Assembly: GCA_049514335.1 (NCBI GenBank)
Contig: JBEKVE010000004.1
Span: 1 to 59,293 of the forward strand
Source of the DNA: JBEKVE01 sp049514335
Lineage (GTDB): Bacteria > Actinomycetota > Acidimicrobiia > Acidimicrobiales > UBA8190
Direction: 5' to 3'
Length of the DNA stretch: 59,293 bases
Shown: piece after piece, positions 8,166 through 17,012 of the stretch
Layout: every line of letters begins with the position of its first letter
Numbering within the stretch: position 1 is the stretch's first letter
Translations under genes and position numbers: made by a program
The notes under the pieces: generated by a model
The model's database searches: none
The model's input: only the letters and a program-made list of their open reading frames with translations
What the model was told of the DNA's origin: nothing

Positions 8166-9302
8166 GTGACAACCATCATCGACTCGGACCAGCATCTGTA
8201 CGAGTCCCGCACCTTGTGGGCGGACCACATCGACCCGGCCCATCGGCACGAGGCGCTGGCCATCGTCGACGACGAGCTCGGGTACCCGTGGCTCACGTGG
8301 GGCGACCGGCGCCTGGACATGGCCGATGTGCAGCTTCCCGGCGACACCGTCACCTTGGGCCGTTACCGGGAGCGCTGCCGCCAGCACCTGCCACCGGAGT
8401 ACGACTACGACGAAGCGCTGCCGCCCGAGTACTGGGACCCCGCGGCGCGCCTCGGACACCTCGCTGCGCTCGGTCTCGACGAGGCGGTCCTCTTCCCGAA
8501 TTTCGGCCTGCTGTGGGAGCGCCGGCTCTCGGGGTCGCTGCGGGCGCTCACGGCCAACATGGCGGCGTGGAACCGTTGGTGCGCGACGGTGGTGAGCGAA
8601 GGTGGAGGCCGGCTGCATCCGGTGGCCCATCTCACCCTGCGCGATCCGGCGTGGCTCGAGGCTCAGCTGGCGGAGTTGTCGGCGGCCGGCGTGCGTCTCG
8701 GCATGATCGCGCCGGCGGCGGTCGACGGCAGGCCCCTGTCGCACGCCGACCACGACCGGCTGTGGGACGCCTTCGCCGACCACGGCGTCACGCCCGTGTT
8801 CCACGTGGCCGATCAGCCACGCGTTCTCGACGAGGCGTTCTTCACCGATCCCGACGACAGCTTCGTCCCCGTCCTCGAGTCGGTGTTCATCTGGGTCCCG
8901 CCCGCCATCGCCGTCACGGACCTCATCGTGAACGGGACGCTGGCTCGCCACCCTGAGCTGCGCATCGGCATCGTGGAGCTGGCGTCGATCTGGGTGCCGC
9001 AGTACCTGCTCATGCTCGACGGGGGCTGGGACTTCACCTCGAGGCTCAACGGCCGGCCGCTCGCCTCCCTCGATCTCCGGCCGAGCGAGTATTTCCACCG
9101 CCAGGTGCGGGTGTCGTCGTTCTCCTACGAGCAACCCGTGCGGCTTGCGGGCAAGAGCGGCGACCTCTTCATGTGTTGCAGCGACTTCCCCCACTCGGAG
9201 GGCACGGCCACGCCCATCGGTGACTACGAGCGGTCGGGGTGCGCACCCGAGGGCCACGCCGGGCTGTTCCGCGACAACGTGTCGTTCCTGCTGCGCCAGT
9301 AG
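8166..9302 (+). CDS. Amidohydrolase family protein (amidohydro-rel TIM barrel)
   Basis: A 378-residue protein beginning at GTG 8166 (VTTIIDSDQHLYESRTLW). The opening I-D-S-D-Q-H-L-Y-E corresponds to the first metal-ligand motif (D-x-H) of Amidohydro_2 enzymes. Later blocks GVTPVFHVADQPR, TDLIVNGTLARHPELRIGIVELASIWVPQYL and CCSDFPHSEGTATPIGDYER match the strand-4 to strand-8 barrel motifs, with the DFPHSEG aspartate as the catalytic residue. Family members are metal-dependent hydrolases or decarboxylases of aromatic acids. A TACACT box at 8151-8156 precedes the GTG by 9 nt and there is no Shine-Dalgarno, which suggests leaderless translation. Confidence 0.85.
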   Translation: MTTIIDSDQHLYESRTLWADHIDPAHRHEALAIVDDELGYPWLTWGDRRLDMADVQLPGDTVTLGRYRERCRQHLPPEYDYDEALPPEYWDPAARLGHLAALGLDEAVLFPNFGLLWERRLSGSLRALTANMAAWNRWCATVVSEGGGRLHPVAHLTLRDPAWLEAQLAELSAAGVRLGMIAPAAVDGRPLSHADHDRLWDAFADHGVTPVFHVADQPRVLDEAFFTDPDDSFVPVLESVFIWVPPAIAVTDLIVNGTLARHPELRIGIVELASIWVPQYLLMLDGGWDFTSRLNGRPLASLDLRPSEYFHRQVRVSSFSYEQPVRLAGKSGDLFMCCSDFPHSEGTATPIGDYERSGCAPEGHAGLFRDNVSFLLRQ

Positions 9303-9497
9303 CCGGCCACATCGCCAGGACGGTCGATCCGCACCTCCGGAGGGCAGATCCGGCCCCGTGGCGTCCCAACGGACCCACAACGTCGTCCCGCCCAGGGGGC
9401 CGCCGGCACCAGATGTCCGTTGACCAGGGCATTCGTCGAGTGCGGCCCCGAAGTGGATGGTAAAGGGCGGGTCGAATCGCGTCGAAACCTTGTTGTG

Positions 9498-11337
9498 GTG
9501 GTCAGCACCGCTCTCTCCCCAGCCGACGTCGCACGCCCGGCGGCCGAGTCTCCGACCCGGTCGGACGCCCGACCCGCCGAGCACGACCACGCCTCGGGAC
9601 CCCCCGGGTGGCGGCCCGGGGTCCGCCTCGTCCTCGTCGCCATCGTCCTCATCCCGCTCCTGGCCACGGCAACGCTGGCGGTGTCCTCGGCACGAGGGGC
9701 GTGGGCGATACGCACACACGCGCAGACCGTCGCCGCCGACGCGCAACAGCTCGAAACGGTGGCCGAAGCTCGGGCGCAGATGAACCGGTTGGAGCTGCCC
9801 CTGACGGCGGTGTCCTACGGCCGGCAGCTGGGCGTGGACGAAGCGGTGCTCGACTCCCTGCTGCACCCGGCCACGCCGTTCCGCAAGCAGATCGCCGAGC
9901 AGGTCGCCGCGCTCAGCAACTACCCGACGTTCTCGTCGACACCGACGCTGCGGGCCGACGTCACCGCGTTGCCCGACGTGATCGTCGGCATGGCCGACGG
10001 CACGGTGAGCTTCAGCGAGATCCGGACGTTCACCGAGGGCATGGCGGCGACGATCGACGGGATCTGGTACCGCGACTTCAACCGTCTGCAGGCCGACGTG
10101 GCGACATGGTCCCCGCCGGGGTCATTCGAGGTGCACGTGTCGACGCTGCGTCAGGCGTACCAGGCGTTCCTGGCCGGAGGCCAGGAGATCGAGAGCACGA
10201 TCTACGTCCTCATCGGTGTCGGGCCTGCCAACGCCAAGGAAGAGTTGGTCCAGGCGGCGGGAGAGTTCCAGACGGCGACCCAGGAGCTGTCGGGGCTCCT
10301 CGCCCCGAACGCGGCCGCGGTGTGGAAGCACCTCCACGACAACGCTTCCCTCGCTCCAGTACCTGGCCGACCTGGACAAGCTGGTGACAGCGGCATCACA
10401 GGACCTCCGCGTGACGGCGAACGCCCAGGCCGTCTCGGCGACGCACCGAATGGTGGAGGAGATGGGATTTCTCCTCCTCCTGCTCGTTGTCTGCTTCGGT
10501 GGGGTGGCGCTCACAGGTCGGATCGTGGCCCGCCCCCTCAAGCGGCTGGCGGCCGAGGCGATCCAGATCCACAACGGCGAATTCGACCTCAGCCCCCTGC
10601 CCGACGCAGGCCCCCGGGAGGTCGTCACGGCCACCGAGGCCTTCAACGACATGGCCTCGACGCTCAAGGCGGTCGAGGGCAAGGCCGTCGCACTGGCGGC
10701 CGAGGACCTCTCCGATCCCGAGCTGCTGACGCCGCTGCCGGGACGGACCGGTCGGGCGCTGCAGGCGTCGATCACCGCCCTCGGGACGAGGACCCGCGAG
10801 CGCGAGGCGCAGCGCCGTCTGCTGCACGACGCTGCCACGCACGACTCGCTCACCGGGCTCTTGAACCGCCCGTCGGTGCTCGAGTTCCTCACCAACGACG
10901 TGGCCCGGCGGCGTGGGGCCGGTGACACGGTGGCCGTGCTCTTCGTCGACCTCGACGGCCTCAAGCCGCTCAACGACGTCTACGGCCACGAGGCCGGTGA
11001 CGCCGCCATCGCCGTCACGGCTCTCGCTCTCACCCATGCCACCGGCCACTGCGACGTGGTGGGGCGTCTCGGCGGGGACGAGTTCCTGGTCGTGCTGTGC
11101 CACGCCCACAGCTGTCAGGGCGACGCCGTGGTGGAGCGGATCCGACAGGTGGTGGCCGAGTGCCGGATCCCTGTGGACGGCGGGCTCGTCCCGTTGGAAG
11201 CCAGCGTGGGCGTGGCCCTCGCCCAGTGCGACTACGACACCGACCCCATGCTCCTCGTCCGCCAGGCCGATGAGGCGATGTACGAGGCGAAGAAGGCGGC
11301 GCGCGCCAGCCGGGATCGGGTCTCCTCGGGCTCCTGA
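9498..11337 (+). pseudogene. Membrane GGDEF diguanylate cyclase, interrupted by a frameshift
   Basis: Two overlapping frames together encode one protein. The first frame (start uncertain, about GTG 9498) gives a membrane helix (GVRLVLVAIVLIPLLATATLAV) and an extracytoplasmic helical sensor region of about 230 residues up to HLHDNAS. Near 10,340-10,365 the homology jumps to the next frame (one base skipped), which continues LQYLADLDKL..., a second membrane helix (GFLLLLLVVCFGGVALTGRIV), a HAMP linker and a complete GGDEF domain with THDSLTGLLNR, FVDLDGLKPLND and RLGGDEF at about 11,065-11,085. An intact protein would make c-di-GMP in response to an external signal. The break may be a true mutation or a sequencing error. 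The 9303-9497 stretch before it has no other gene that I can support. Confidence 0.7.
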
Positions 11338-11408
11338 CGCCAAAGCGGCGGTGTGCGAGGGCGCCGGGCGATCGGGCGGGTCAGGGCGAAAGCTGTCATT
11401 GTGGGGGC

Positions 11409-12272
11409 GTGGGCACCCCGTCGATCCTCATCACCGGTGCGTCCACGGGGATCGGGCAGGCGTGCGCTGTTGCCTTCGACCGTCTCGGGTGGGACGTCTT
11501 CGCCGGGGTCCGGCGCGACGAGGACGGCCGGCGACTGGCGGCAGGGGCGAGCGACCGGCTGCGACCGGTGATCCTCGACGTCACCGACATGAGCTCGGTG
11601 GAAGCGGCGGCCAAGGAGATCGACGTCGCCGTGGGCGAGGCCGGGCTGACGGCGGTGGTCAACAATGCGGGCATCGCGGTGGGCGGTCCCGTCGAGTACC
11701 TCGCCGTGGATGAGTGGCGGCGGCAATTCGACGTCAACGTGATCGGTCCGGTGGCGGTGACGAGGGCCGTGCTCCCCTCGATCCGCCGGTCCGGTCGGCG
11801 GGGTCGGGTCGTGTTCATCGGCTCCATCGGTGGACGGGTGGCCAACCCCTTCGTGGCGCCCTATGCGGCCTCGAAGCACGCCATCGAGGCCATCGCCGAG
11901 TCCATGCGCCACGAGCTGGCCCCCACGGGCATCCGCACGGTGGTGATCGAGCCCGGCGCGGTCCGCACGCCCATCTGGGACAAGGGACAGTCCGATGCCG
12001 ACGACATCGAGGCCGGCATGCCGGCCGAAGGTCTCGAGCGCTACGGGGCGGCCATTGGCGCGCTGCGCAAGGCCATGCAGTTCCAGGCCCGCACCGGCGT
12101 CGATCCCTCTGTGGTGGCCGGCGTGGTCGAGCGAGCCGTGACGAGCCCGAAGCCCGCGGCCCGCTACGTCGTCGGACGCGATGCCAAGGCGATGGCGATC
12201 GCCATCCGCTTCCTGCCCGACGGGGCCAGGGACGCACTCATGCGCGTCGGCATGAAGATGGCGTCACGCTGA
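11409..12272 (+). CDS. Short-chain dehydrogenase/reductase (SDR)
   Basis: A 287-residue classical SDR starting at GTG 11,409. It has the NAD(P)-binding TGASTGIGQ motif at residues about 9-17, the NNAG motif (VVNNAGIAVGG), the catalytic serine in VFIGSIGG and the Y-x-x-x-K pair in PYAASKHAIEAIAESMRHEL, then the IEPGAVRTPIW cofactor-loop segment. The arginines after the first strand (GVRRDEDGRR) hint at NADP preference. The C-terminus (VVERAVTSPKPAARYVVGRDAKAM) resembles SDRs acting on retinol- or steroid-like substrates, but the substrate is not determinable. It lies 71 nt after the broken GGDEF gene and seems independent of it. Confidence 0.9.
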   Translation: MGTPSILITGASTGIGQACAVAFDRLGWDVFAGVRRDEDGRRLAAGASDRLRPVILDVTDMSSVEAAAKEIDVAVGEAGLTAVVNNAGIAVGGPVEYLAVDEWRRQFDVNVIGPVAVTRAVLPSIRRSGRRGRVVFIGSIGGRVANPFVAPYAASKHAIEAIAESMRHELAPTGIRTVVIEPGAVRTPIWDKGQSDADDIEAGMPAEGLERYGAAIGALRKAMQFQARTGVDPSVVAGVVERAVTSPKPAARYVVGRDAKAMAIAIRFLPDGARDALMRVGMKMASR

Positions 12273-12342
12273 CGCTGCCCGCGCAGGGCGGTGGTCGGCC
12301 CGCACAACGAGCAGTGCGGACGCGTCATAATGCGGTCGTGCC

Positions 12343-12558
12343 TCAGCCCCGGACGGCGTCATCTCGGTGGTCGCTCTGGTCGGAGAACTCGCTGCTGTGC
12401 ATCGCGTCCAAGAACTCGGTCCTGTCCATCGGTTCCGTCGGGTCCATGTGCTCGATCGGATCGGTCGGGTCGTTCTTTTCGGCGCTGAGCATCGGTTCGG
12501 CCGGGTCGATCGGCTCGGTGCTGTCGGCCGGGGCACGGTGGTCGGTGATGTCGTACAA
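12343..12558 (-). CDS. Small acidic low-complexity protein rich in D/E-P repeats
   Basis: A 71-residue frame that could start at TTG 12,558 (LYDITDHRAPADSTEP) and ends at 12,343. It is composed largely of short Asp/Glu-Pro units (DPTDPIEHMDPTEPMD and similar) ending EFSDQSDHRDD. I have a recollection of short actinobacterial hypothetical proteins with the same YDxxDHR opening and SDQSDHR ending, but cannot verify it. No Shine-Dalgarno is obvious and only 33 bp separate its start from the divergent serine hydrolase start. The complement strand of the same DNA has repeated 'GSVGS'-like codons, so the DNA is internally repetitive, and a non-coding explanation is possible. Confidence 0.5.
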   Translation of the reverse strand: MYDITDHRAPADSTEPIDPAEPMLSAEKNDPTDPIEHMDPTEPMDRTEFLDAMHSSEFSDQSDHRDDAVRG

Positions 12559-12591
12559 GGCCGTCAGGGCCGTGACCTCGACCTCGCGTTG

Positions 12592-13770
12592 ATGGAACGC
12601 ATCGACGACCCTGATGGCCACCCGGTGGCAGCTGGGCTCGACGCAACCGTGGACCCCGCCGTGCTCGACGGCCTTCTCCGGCGGGCGGGGCGCGAGGTCG
12701 ACGAGGGCCTGCTCCCCGCGTGCCAGGTGGCGGTGGCCCACCGTGGCGCGCTCCTTGCCACCCGCACCTACGGCGCCCCCCCGAGCAGCCGGTTCGTCGT
12801 CTACTCGTGCACCAAGGCGATCACCGCCGGCGCCCTGTGGCTGCTCCTCGGTGACGGGCGGCTCACGCCCGGCACGAGGGTGGCCGACGTGGTGCCGGCC
12901 TTCGCCGAGAACCACAAGGGCGACGTGACCGTCGAGCACCTGCTCACGCACACGGCCGGCTTCCCCGGTGCCCGCATGCCCGACGAGGACTGGGCCGACC
13001 CGCGCCGCCGGGTGGAGCGTTTGGCATCGTGGAGGCTCGAATGGGAGCCGGGATCGCGCTTCGTGTACCACGGGGGCTCGGCGCATTGGGTGCTCGCCCA
13101 TCTGGCCGAGACCGTGACCGGCACCGACTTCCGGGCGCTCGTCGCCGACACCGTTCTCGGTCCCCTGGGGATCCCGTCGCTTTGTCTCGGGCCCCGTCCC
13201 GAGGACCAGCACGACGTGCTCGACGTCGTCTCGGTGGGTGAGGCGCTGTCCGAGGCCGAGCTGGGCGAGCTGGGGGGCTCGATCGGCCTCGACGTGTCGG
13301 CCATCGGCACCTCCGAGGAGGAGCTGCTCCGCCACAACGACCCTGCGGTGCGGGCCGTGGGCCATCCCGGCGGCGGTGCGGTGGGCCGGGCGGCCGATCT
13401 GGCCATGTACTACCAGGCGCTGTTGGCCAATCCGGACGAGCTGTGGAGACCCGAGGTGCTGCGGGCGGGAACGGCCGAGATCCGCTGCGATCTGATCGAC
13501 CCCATGACGGGCGCGCCGGCCAACCGCACGCTCGGCCTCCTCCTGGCCGGGGACGGTGAGACGGCGATGTTGCGGGGCTTCGCCTCGACGAACTCAGGGC
13601 GCACGTTCGGCCACATGGGAGCGGGGGGACAGGTCGCCTGGGCCGATCCCGCCACGGGGCTGTCCTTCGCCTACGTGACCAACGGCCTCGACAGGAACCC
13701 CGTTCGCATGGGCGGGCGTGGCGTCTCCCTGTCGTACCGGGCCGGTGCGGTGGTGGCAGCCGGCGGGTAG
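12592..13770 (+). CDS. Beta-lactamase-fold serine hydrolase (class C / EstB-like)
   Basis: A 392-residue protein starting at ATG 12,592. It matches the beta-lactamase/transpeptidase-like fold used by esterases and D-aminopeptidases: the S-x-x-K nucleophile motif in VVYSCTKAITAGALW, the second motif region in WEPGSRFVYHGGSAHWVLA (Y-x-x), and the late FGHMGAGGQVAWADP, equivalent to the H/K-T/S-G block. No signal peptide is seen, so it acts in the cytosol. Such proteins in actinobacteria are usually esterases of unknown substrate; beta-lactam resistance is not implied. It stands alone between the small D/E-P protein (divergent) and the GbsR/MarR regulator. Confidence 0.85.
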   Translation: MERIDDPDGHPVAAGLDATVDPAVLDGLLRRAGREVDEGLLPACQVAVAHRGALLATRTYGAPPSSRFVVYSCTKAITAGALWLLLGDGRLTPGTRVADVVPAFAENHKGDVTVEHLLTHTAGFPGARMPDEDWADPRRRVERLASWRLEWEPGSRFVYHGGSAHWVLAHLAETVTGTDFRALVADTVLGPLGIPSLCLGPRPEDQHDVLDVVSVGEALSEAELGELGGSIGLDVSAIGTSEEELLRHNDPAVRAVGHPGGGAVGRAADLAMYYQALLANPDELWRPEVLRAGTAEIRCDLIDPMTGAPANRTLGLLLAGDGETAMLRGFASTNSGRTFGHMGAGGQVAWADPATGLSFAYVTNGLDRNPVRMGGRGVSLSYRAGAVVAAGG

Positions 13771-13999
13771 GACCGCGACGACACCGGCGACGCCGACCGG
13801 CGGGCACGGACCGCCCGTCCATCGCCTTCGTGGTGCCCCTGGTGGTGCACGTCTGGCGTCGAAGAAGCGCCCCCGGCGGTCGACCATCCGGTGACGGCCG
13901 CCCCGGTGCCAGACCAGCAGAGGAGACGACCCGACCGAGCTCGGCGTTCCTCAGGCCCTGTCCGCCCGGCGAAGTACCCGGCCGGGAGAATCGGATATT

Positions 14000-14029
14000 C
14001 TGAAATATCACAGATTTGTGTTATCTCAG
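14000..14029. promoter_or_regulatory. 30-bp imperfect palindrome, probable operator of the GbsR/MarR regulator
   Basis: Left arm CTGAAATATCACA (14,000-14,012), spacer GATT, right arm TGTGTTATCTCAG (14,017-14,029). The arms match at 11 of 13 positions. It is clearly AT-richer than its surroundings and ends 13 bp before the ATG at 14,043. Size, symmetry and position fit an operator bound by the dimeric regulator encoded just downstream, covering its promoter. Confidence 0.65.
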
Positions 14030-14042
14030 GAAACTCAGTAAT

Positions 14043-14582
14043 ATGGCGACCATGCCGAGCGATGGTGAGATCACGTTTGCCGACCACGCCGGGCGCTTCT
14101 ACGCCCGGCGGTACGGCATGGCCCCGATGGTGGGGCGCCTCGTCGGGTACCTGGCGGTCTGCGACCCACCCGAGCAGAGCATGACCGAGCTGGCCGACGC
14201 GCTCCTGGCGAGCCGGAGCGCCATTGCCGGCGCCGTCAACGTCCTGGAGAGCCTCGGGATCATCCGGCGCACCCGTGCCGCGGGGGAGCGGATGGACCGG
14301 GTCTGTATCGACCTGTCGTCGCCCCGGGCGCTGGGCTTCGATCTGTCGGAGTACCAGGAGCAGGCCGAACTGGCCCGCGAGGGGTTGGAGATGCTGGCCG
14401 GCACCCCGCCCGAGCGCCGGGCGGTGCTCTTGGAATGGGCCGCCCTCGCCGACTTCCTGGTGGCTCGGCTCCCGGTCTGGGAGGAGGAGTGGCGGACCTA
14501 TCGAGAGGCGCGGCGCGCCGCGGGGGAGCTTCCCGACAAACCGGCCCACCCGAACCCGCAACGACAAGGCAGGAAGCCGTGA
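14043..14582 (+). CDS. GbsR/MarR-type transcriptional regulator
   Basis: A 179-residue winged-helix regulator starting at ATG 14,043 (MATMPSDGEITFADHAGRFY). The DNA-binding part covers GYLAVCDPPEQSMTELADALLASRSAIAGAVNVLESLGIIRRT, with a typical recognition helix and wing, and resembles the GbsR-like group of MarR regulators seen next to DrrA-type ABC transporters. The C-terminal helices (YQEQAELAREGLEMLAG...ALADFLVARLPVWEEEW) would form the dimer interface. Its stop overlaps the start of the ABC ATPase by 4 nt (GTGA), so it is co-transcribed with the exporter it probably represses. The palindrome just upstream is the likely operator. The inducing ligand is unknown, probably a drug-like compound exported by the pump. 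Confidence 0.87.
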   Translation: MATMPSDGEITFADHAGRFYARRYGMAPMVGRLVGYLAVCDPPEQSMTELADALLASRSAIAGAVNVLESLGIIRRTRAAGERMDRVCIDLSSPRALGFDLSEYQEQAELAREGLEMLAGTPPERRAVLLEWAALADFLVARLPVWEEEWRTYREARRAAGELPDKPAHPNPQRQGRKP

Positions 14583-15565
14583 CCAGCATGCCGACCAGAC
14601 CCGGGATCGTCGCTCGCGACGTGTGCAAGTCGTACGGCAGTCATCTGGTGCTCGACTCCGTCCACCTGACGGCGCAGGAAGGCTCGATCCTGGCGCTGCT
14701 CGGGCCGAACGGGGCGGGCAAGACCACGATGGTGCGCATCCTCTCCACCTTGATCTCGGCCGATTCGGGTTCCATGCGGATCGCCGGTCACGACGTGGTG
14801 ACCGATCCCGACGGGGTCCGGTCCGTCATCGGCGTCACCGGCCAATTCTCGGCAGTGGACACTCTGCTCACGGGGGCGGAGAACCTGCGGTTGATGGCTG
14901 ACCTGCGCCACCTCGGCCGCGACGCCGGACAGCAGCGGGTGACGGACCTGCTCGAGCAGTTCGACCTCACCGACGCCGCCGACAAGCCGTTGTCGAGCTA
15001 TTCGGGGGGCATGCGTCGGCGACTCGACCTGGCCATGACCCTGGTGGGCCAGCCCAGCGTGATCTTTCTCGACGAGCCCACCACCGGCTTGGACCCCCGC
15101 AGCCGTCGCACCATGTGGCAGATCATCCGCGAGCTCGCTGCGGACGGTGTGACCATCCTGCTCACCACGCAGTACCTCGACGAGGCGGATCAGCTCGCCG
15201 ACCGGATCGCGGTGCTCGATCAGGGCCGGATCGTGGCCGAAGGGACCCCGGCCGAGCTGAAGAGCCGGATCCCCGGCGGTCACATCCGGCTCCATTTCGC
15301 CCATCCCGACCTGCTGTGCTCGGCGGCCGAGCTGCTCCCGGGAGCTGCGCCCGACAAGGATCAGCTCGTCCTCCAGGTCCCGGCCGACGGCACGGTCGAC
15401 TCGCTTCGTGGACTGCTCGATGAGCTGCACGAGGCCCGCATCGGGGTCGAACGCCTGTCGATCCACACCCCAGACCTCGACGACGTGTTCCTCGCCGTCA
15501 CCGGCACCCACGTCGACGGCCGACCCGACCACGACCCTGCACTGCAAGGAGTGCTGCAGCCATGA
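14579..15565 (+). CDS. DrrA-type ABC transporter ATP-binding protein
   Basis: A 328-residue ATPase. GTG 14,579 overlaps the preceding stop and has AGGA at 14,571-14,574; ATG 14,588 is an alternative. It contains Walker A (LLGPNGAGKTTMVRIL), the Q-loop (VTGQFSAVD), the ABC signature LSSYSGGMRRRLDLAM, Walker B (VIFLDEPTTGLDPRS) and the H-loop replaced by Q in LLTTQYLDEADQLAD, as is typical of daunorubicin-resistance-type ATPases. The C-terminal extension (VERLSIHTPDLDDVFLAVTG) is the DrrA domain. It drives export by the membrane protein encoded next (ATGA overlap). Confidence 0.93.
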   Translation: MTSMPTRPGIVARDVCKSYGSHLVLDSVHLTAQEGSILALLGPNGAGKTTMVRILSTLISADSGSMRIAGHDVVTDPDGVRSVIGVTGQFSAVDTLLTGAENLRLMADLRHLGRDAGQQRVTDLLEQFDLTDAADKPLSSYSGGMRRRLDLAMTLVGQPSVIFLDEPTTGLDPRSRRTMWQIIRELAADGVTILLTTQYLDEADQLADRIAVLDQGRIVAEGTPAELKSRIPGGHIRLHFAHPDLLCSAAELLPGAAPDKDQLVLQVPADGTVDSLRGLLDELHEARIGVERLSIHTPDLDDVFLAVTGTHVDGRPDHDPALQGVLQP

Positions 15566-16359
15566 CCACGCTCGCCTACACCATCAGCGACTCGCGGACG
15601 ATGTTGCGCCGCAACCTCAAGCACAAGCTCCGCTACCCGTCCATGACCCTGATGCTCGTCGGACTGCCCATCGTGTTCCTGCTGCTGTTCGTCTACGTCT
15701 TCGGCGGCCAGCTGGGCGCAGGCCTCGGCCCCCACGACGGCCGCGGCGCCTATCTCGACTACGTCGTGCCCGGGGTCCTGCTGATCACCGTGGCGTCGGC
15801 CGTCCAGGGCACCGCCATCATGGTGGCGATGGACATGACGGGCGGCATCATCGACCGATTCCGCACCATGGCCATTGCCCGCGCCTCGGTCCTCACCGGC
15901 CACGTGCTCGGAAGCCTGATCCAGACCCTGGCGGGCATCGCCGTCGTCATCGGCGTCGCATTCGGCCTCGGCTTCCGCGCCACAGCAGGGCCGCTCGACT
16001 GGCTCGGCGCCATGGCGGTACTGGGCCTGTTCGCCTTTGCGCTCATCTGGCTGGCCGTCGCCCTCGGCCTCGCCGCCAAGAGCGTCGAGACCGCCAGCAA
16101 CACCCCGATGTTCCTGACCCTGCTGCCCTTCCTCGGCAGCGGGTTCGTGCCCACCCACACCATGCCGCCGGGTCTGCGCCAGTTCGCCGAATACCAGCCC
16201 TTCACCCCCGTCGCCGACACCGTGCGAGGCCTTCTCACCGGTGCTGGTGTCGGCGGTGACGCCGTCGCTGCGTTGGCGTGGAGCATCGGCATCGCCGTGG
16301 CGGCCTACTTCTGGGCCACACACCTCTACAACCAACGCCGAGCAGCCGAGCCGAAGTAG
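15562..16359 (+). CDS. ABC-2 type transporter permease (DrrB-like)
   Basis: A 265-residue inner-membrane protein with an N-terminal amphipathic part (TISDSRTMLRRNLKHKLRYPSM) and about six hydrophobic segments, beginning with TLMLVGLPIVFLLLFVYVFGG. The loop after the second segment (AIMVAMDMTGGIIDRFRTMAIARASVLTGHVLG) is the typical ABC-2 coupling region with its acidic residue and arginine. It is the partner of the preceding ATPase and ends the three-gene operon regulator-ATPase-permease. The exported substrate is unknown; the family exports antibiotics, lipids or other hydrophobic molecules. Confidence 0.92.
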   Translation: MTTLAYTISDSRTMLRRNLKHKLRYPSMTLMLVGLPIVFLLLFVYVFGGQLGAGLGPHDGRGAYLDYVVPGVLLITVASAVQGTAIMVAMDMTGGIIDRFRTMAIARASVLTGHVLGSLIQTLAGIAVVIGVAFGLGFRATAGPLDWLGAMAVLGLFAFALIWLAVALGLAAKSVETASNTPMFLTLLPFLGSGFVPTHTMPPGLRQFAEYQPFTPVADTVRGLLTGAGVGGDAVAALAWSIGIAVAAYFWATHLYNQRRAAEPK

Positions 16360-16383
16360 AACGGGACGATCAGCCCCGAGTGG

Positions 16384-16665
16384 TCAGCGTCGACGCTCGC
16401 GGAGCCACCGTGGATCTCCGTCCATCGGCGCCCTGCGGCGCTCCGGACGGACCTCCTCGGAGAAGAACACGTCGGGGAAGCTGTGGCCGTCTGAGAGCCG
16501 CCGGATGCGGTAGCCGTCGTCGAGCACCTCGGAGATCTCGAAGCCGCTCGTCCAGTTTCCGAGGAATCGGTTCCGCACGCAGATGTTGGTGCCGACCGAC
16601 AGGGTTGGGTACTGGCTCCCTTCGGCGGAATCGTCTCGGACGTCCGCCGCCTCGTCTTGGCTCAC
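16384..16665 (-). CDS. Small conserved-looking protein of unknown function
   Basis: A 93-residue protein starting at GTG 16,665, supported by AAGGAG 7 nt upstream on the reverse strand. The acidic N-terminus (SQDEAADVRDDSAEG) is followed by VGTNICVRNRFLGNWTSGFEISEVLDDGYRIRRLSDG, a pattern resembling a small beta-barrel such as an SH3- or Tudor-like module seen in actinobacterial hypothetical proteins, and a basic tail (PERRRAPMDGDPRWLRERRR). The start overlaps the stop of the preceding small gene by 4 nt, so the two form an operon. Function unknown. Confidence 0.7.
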   Translation of the reverse strand: MSQDEAADVRDDSAEGSQYPTLSVGTNICVRNRFLGNWTSGFEISEVLDDGYRIRRLSDGHSFPDVFFSEEVRPERRRAPMDGDPRWLRERRR

Positions 16666-16898
16666 CCCGTGGCTCCTTCCGACGGTCCGGTCAAGGCTGG
16701 AGGCCCGGACACCGGTGACCGCCCCGTGCCCAGCGACGGAGCCGGGTCCACGGAAACGTCGCCCTTCACGGCATCGGAGGTCCCGACCTGTGAGCGGGCG
16801 GTGATCCAGAACTCCGACCAGTACTCCCGCCAGTCGGAGGACCCGAGCACCCAGGCCAGGGCGGTGAGTCCGATTCCCCCCACGACGACGCGGCGCAC
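16662..16898 (-). CDS. Small protein with one hydrophobic N-terminal segment
   Basis: A 78-residue frame from GTG 16,898. The N-terminus RRVVVGGIGLTALAWVLG is a signal anchor or membrane helix, followed by SSDWREYWSEFWITARSQ, rich in aromatic residues, and a Pro/Gly/Ser-rich tail. The stop codon overlaps the start of the downstream small gene as GTGA, which supports translation of both. No Shine-Dalgarno is visible for this start. I do not recognise a family; it may be a small membrane partner of the protein encoded after it. Confidence 0.5.
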   Translation of the reverse strand: MRRVVVGGIGLTALAWVLGSSDWREYWSEFWITARSQVGTSDAVKGDVSVDPAPSLGTGRSPVSGPPALTGPSEGATG

Positions 16899-17012
16899 GC
16901 AGAGGTGATCGGCAGGGAGGAAACGCCACTTGAGACAGCGTCGATTCGAGCCCGGTCAGGTCGGCGTCCTGAGCCATCAGCCCGTCAACCCCCCGATGGC
17001 TACCATCCCCTC

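Noticed and set aside
13594..13887. Small minus-strand frame at the end of the serine hydrolase gene.
   Set aside because: It overlaps well-supported coding sequence and has no domain-like features.
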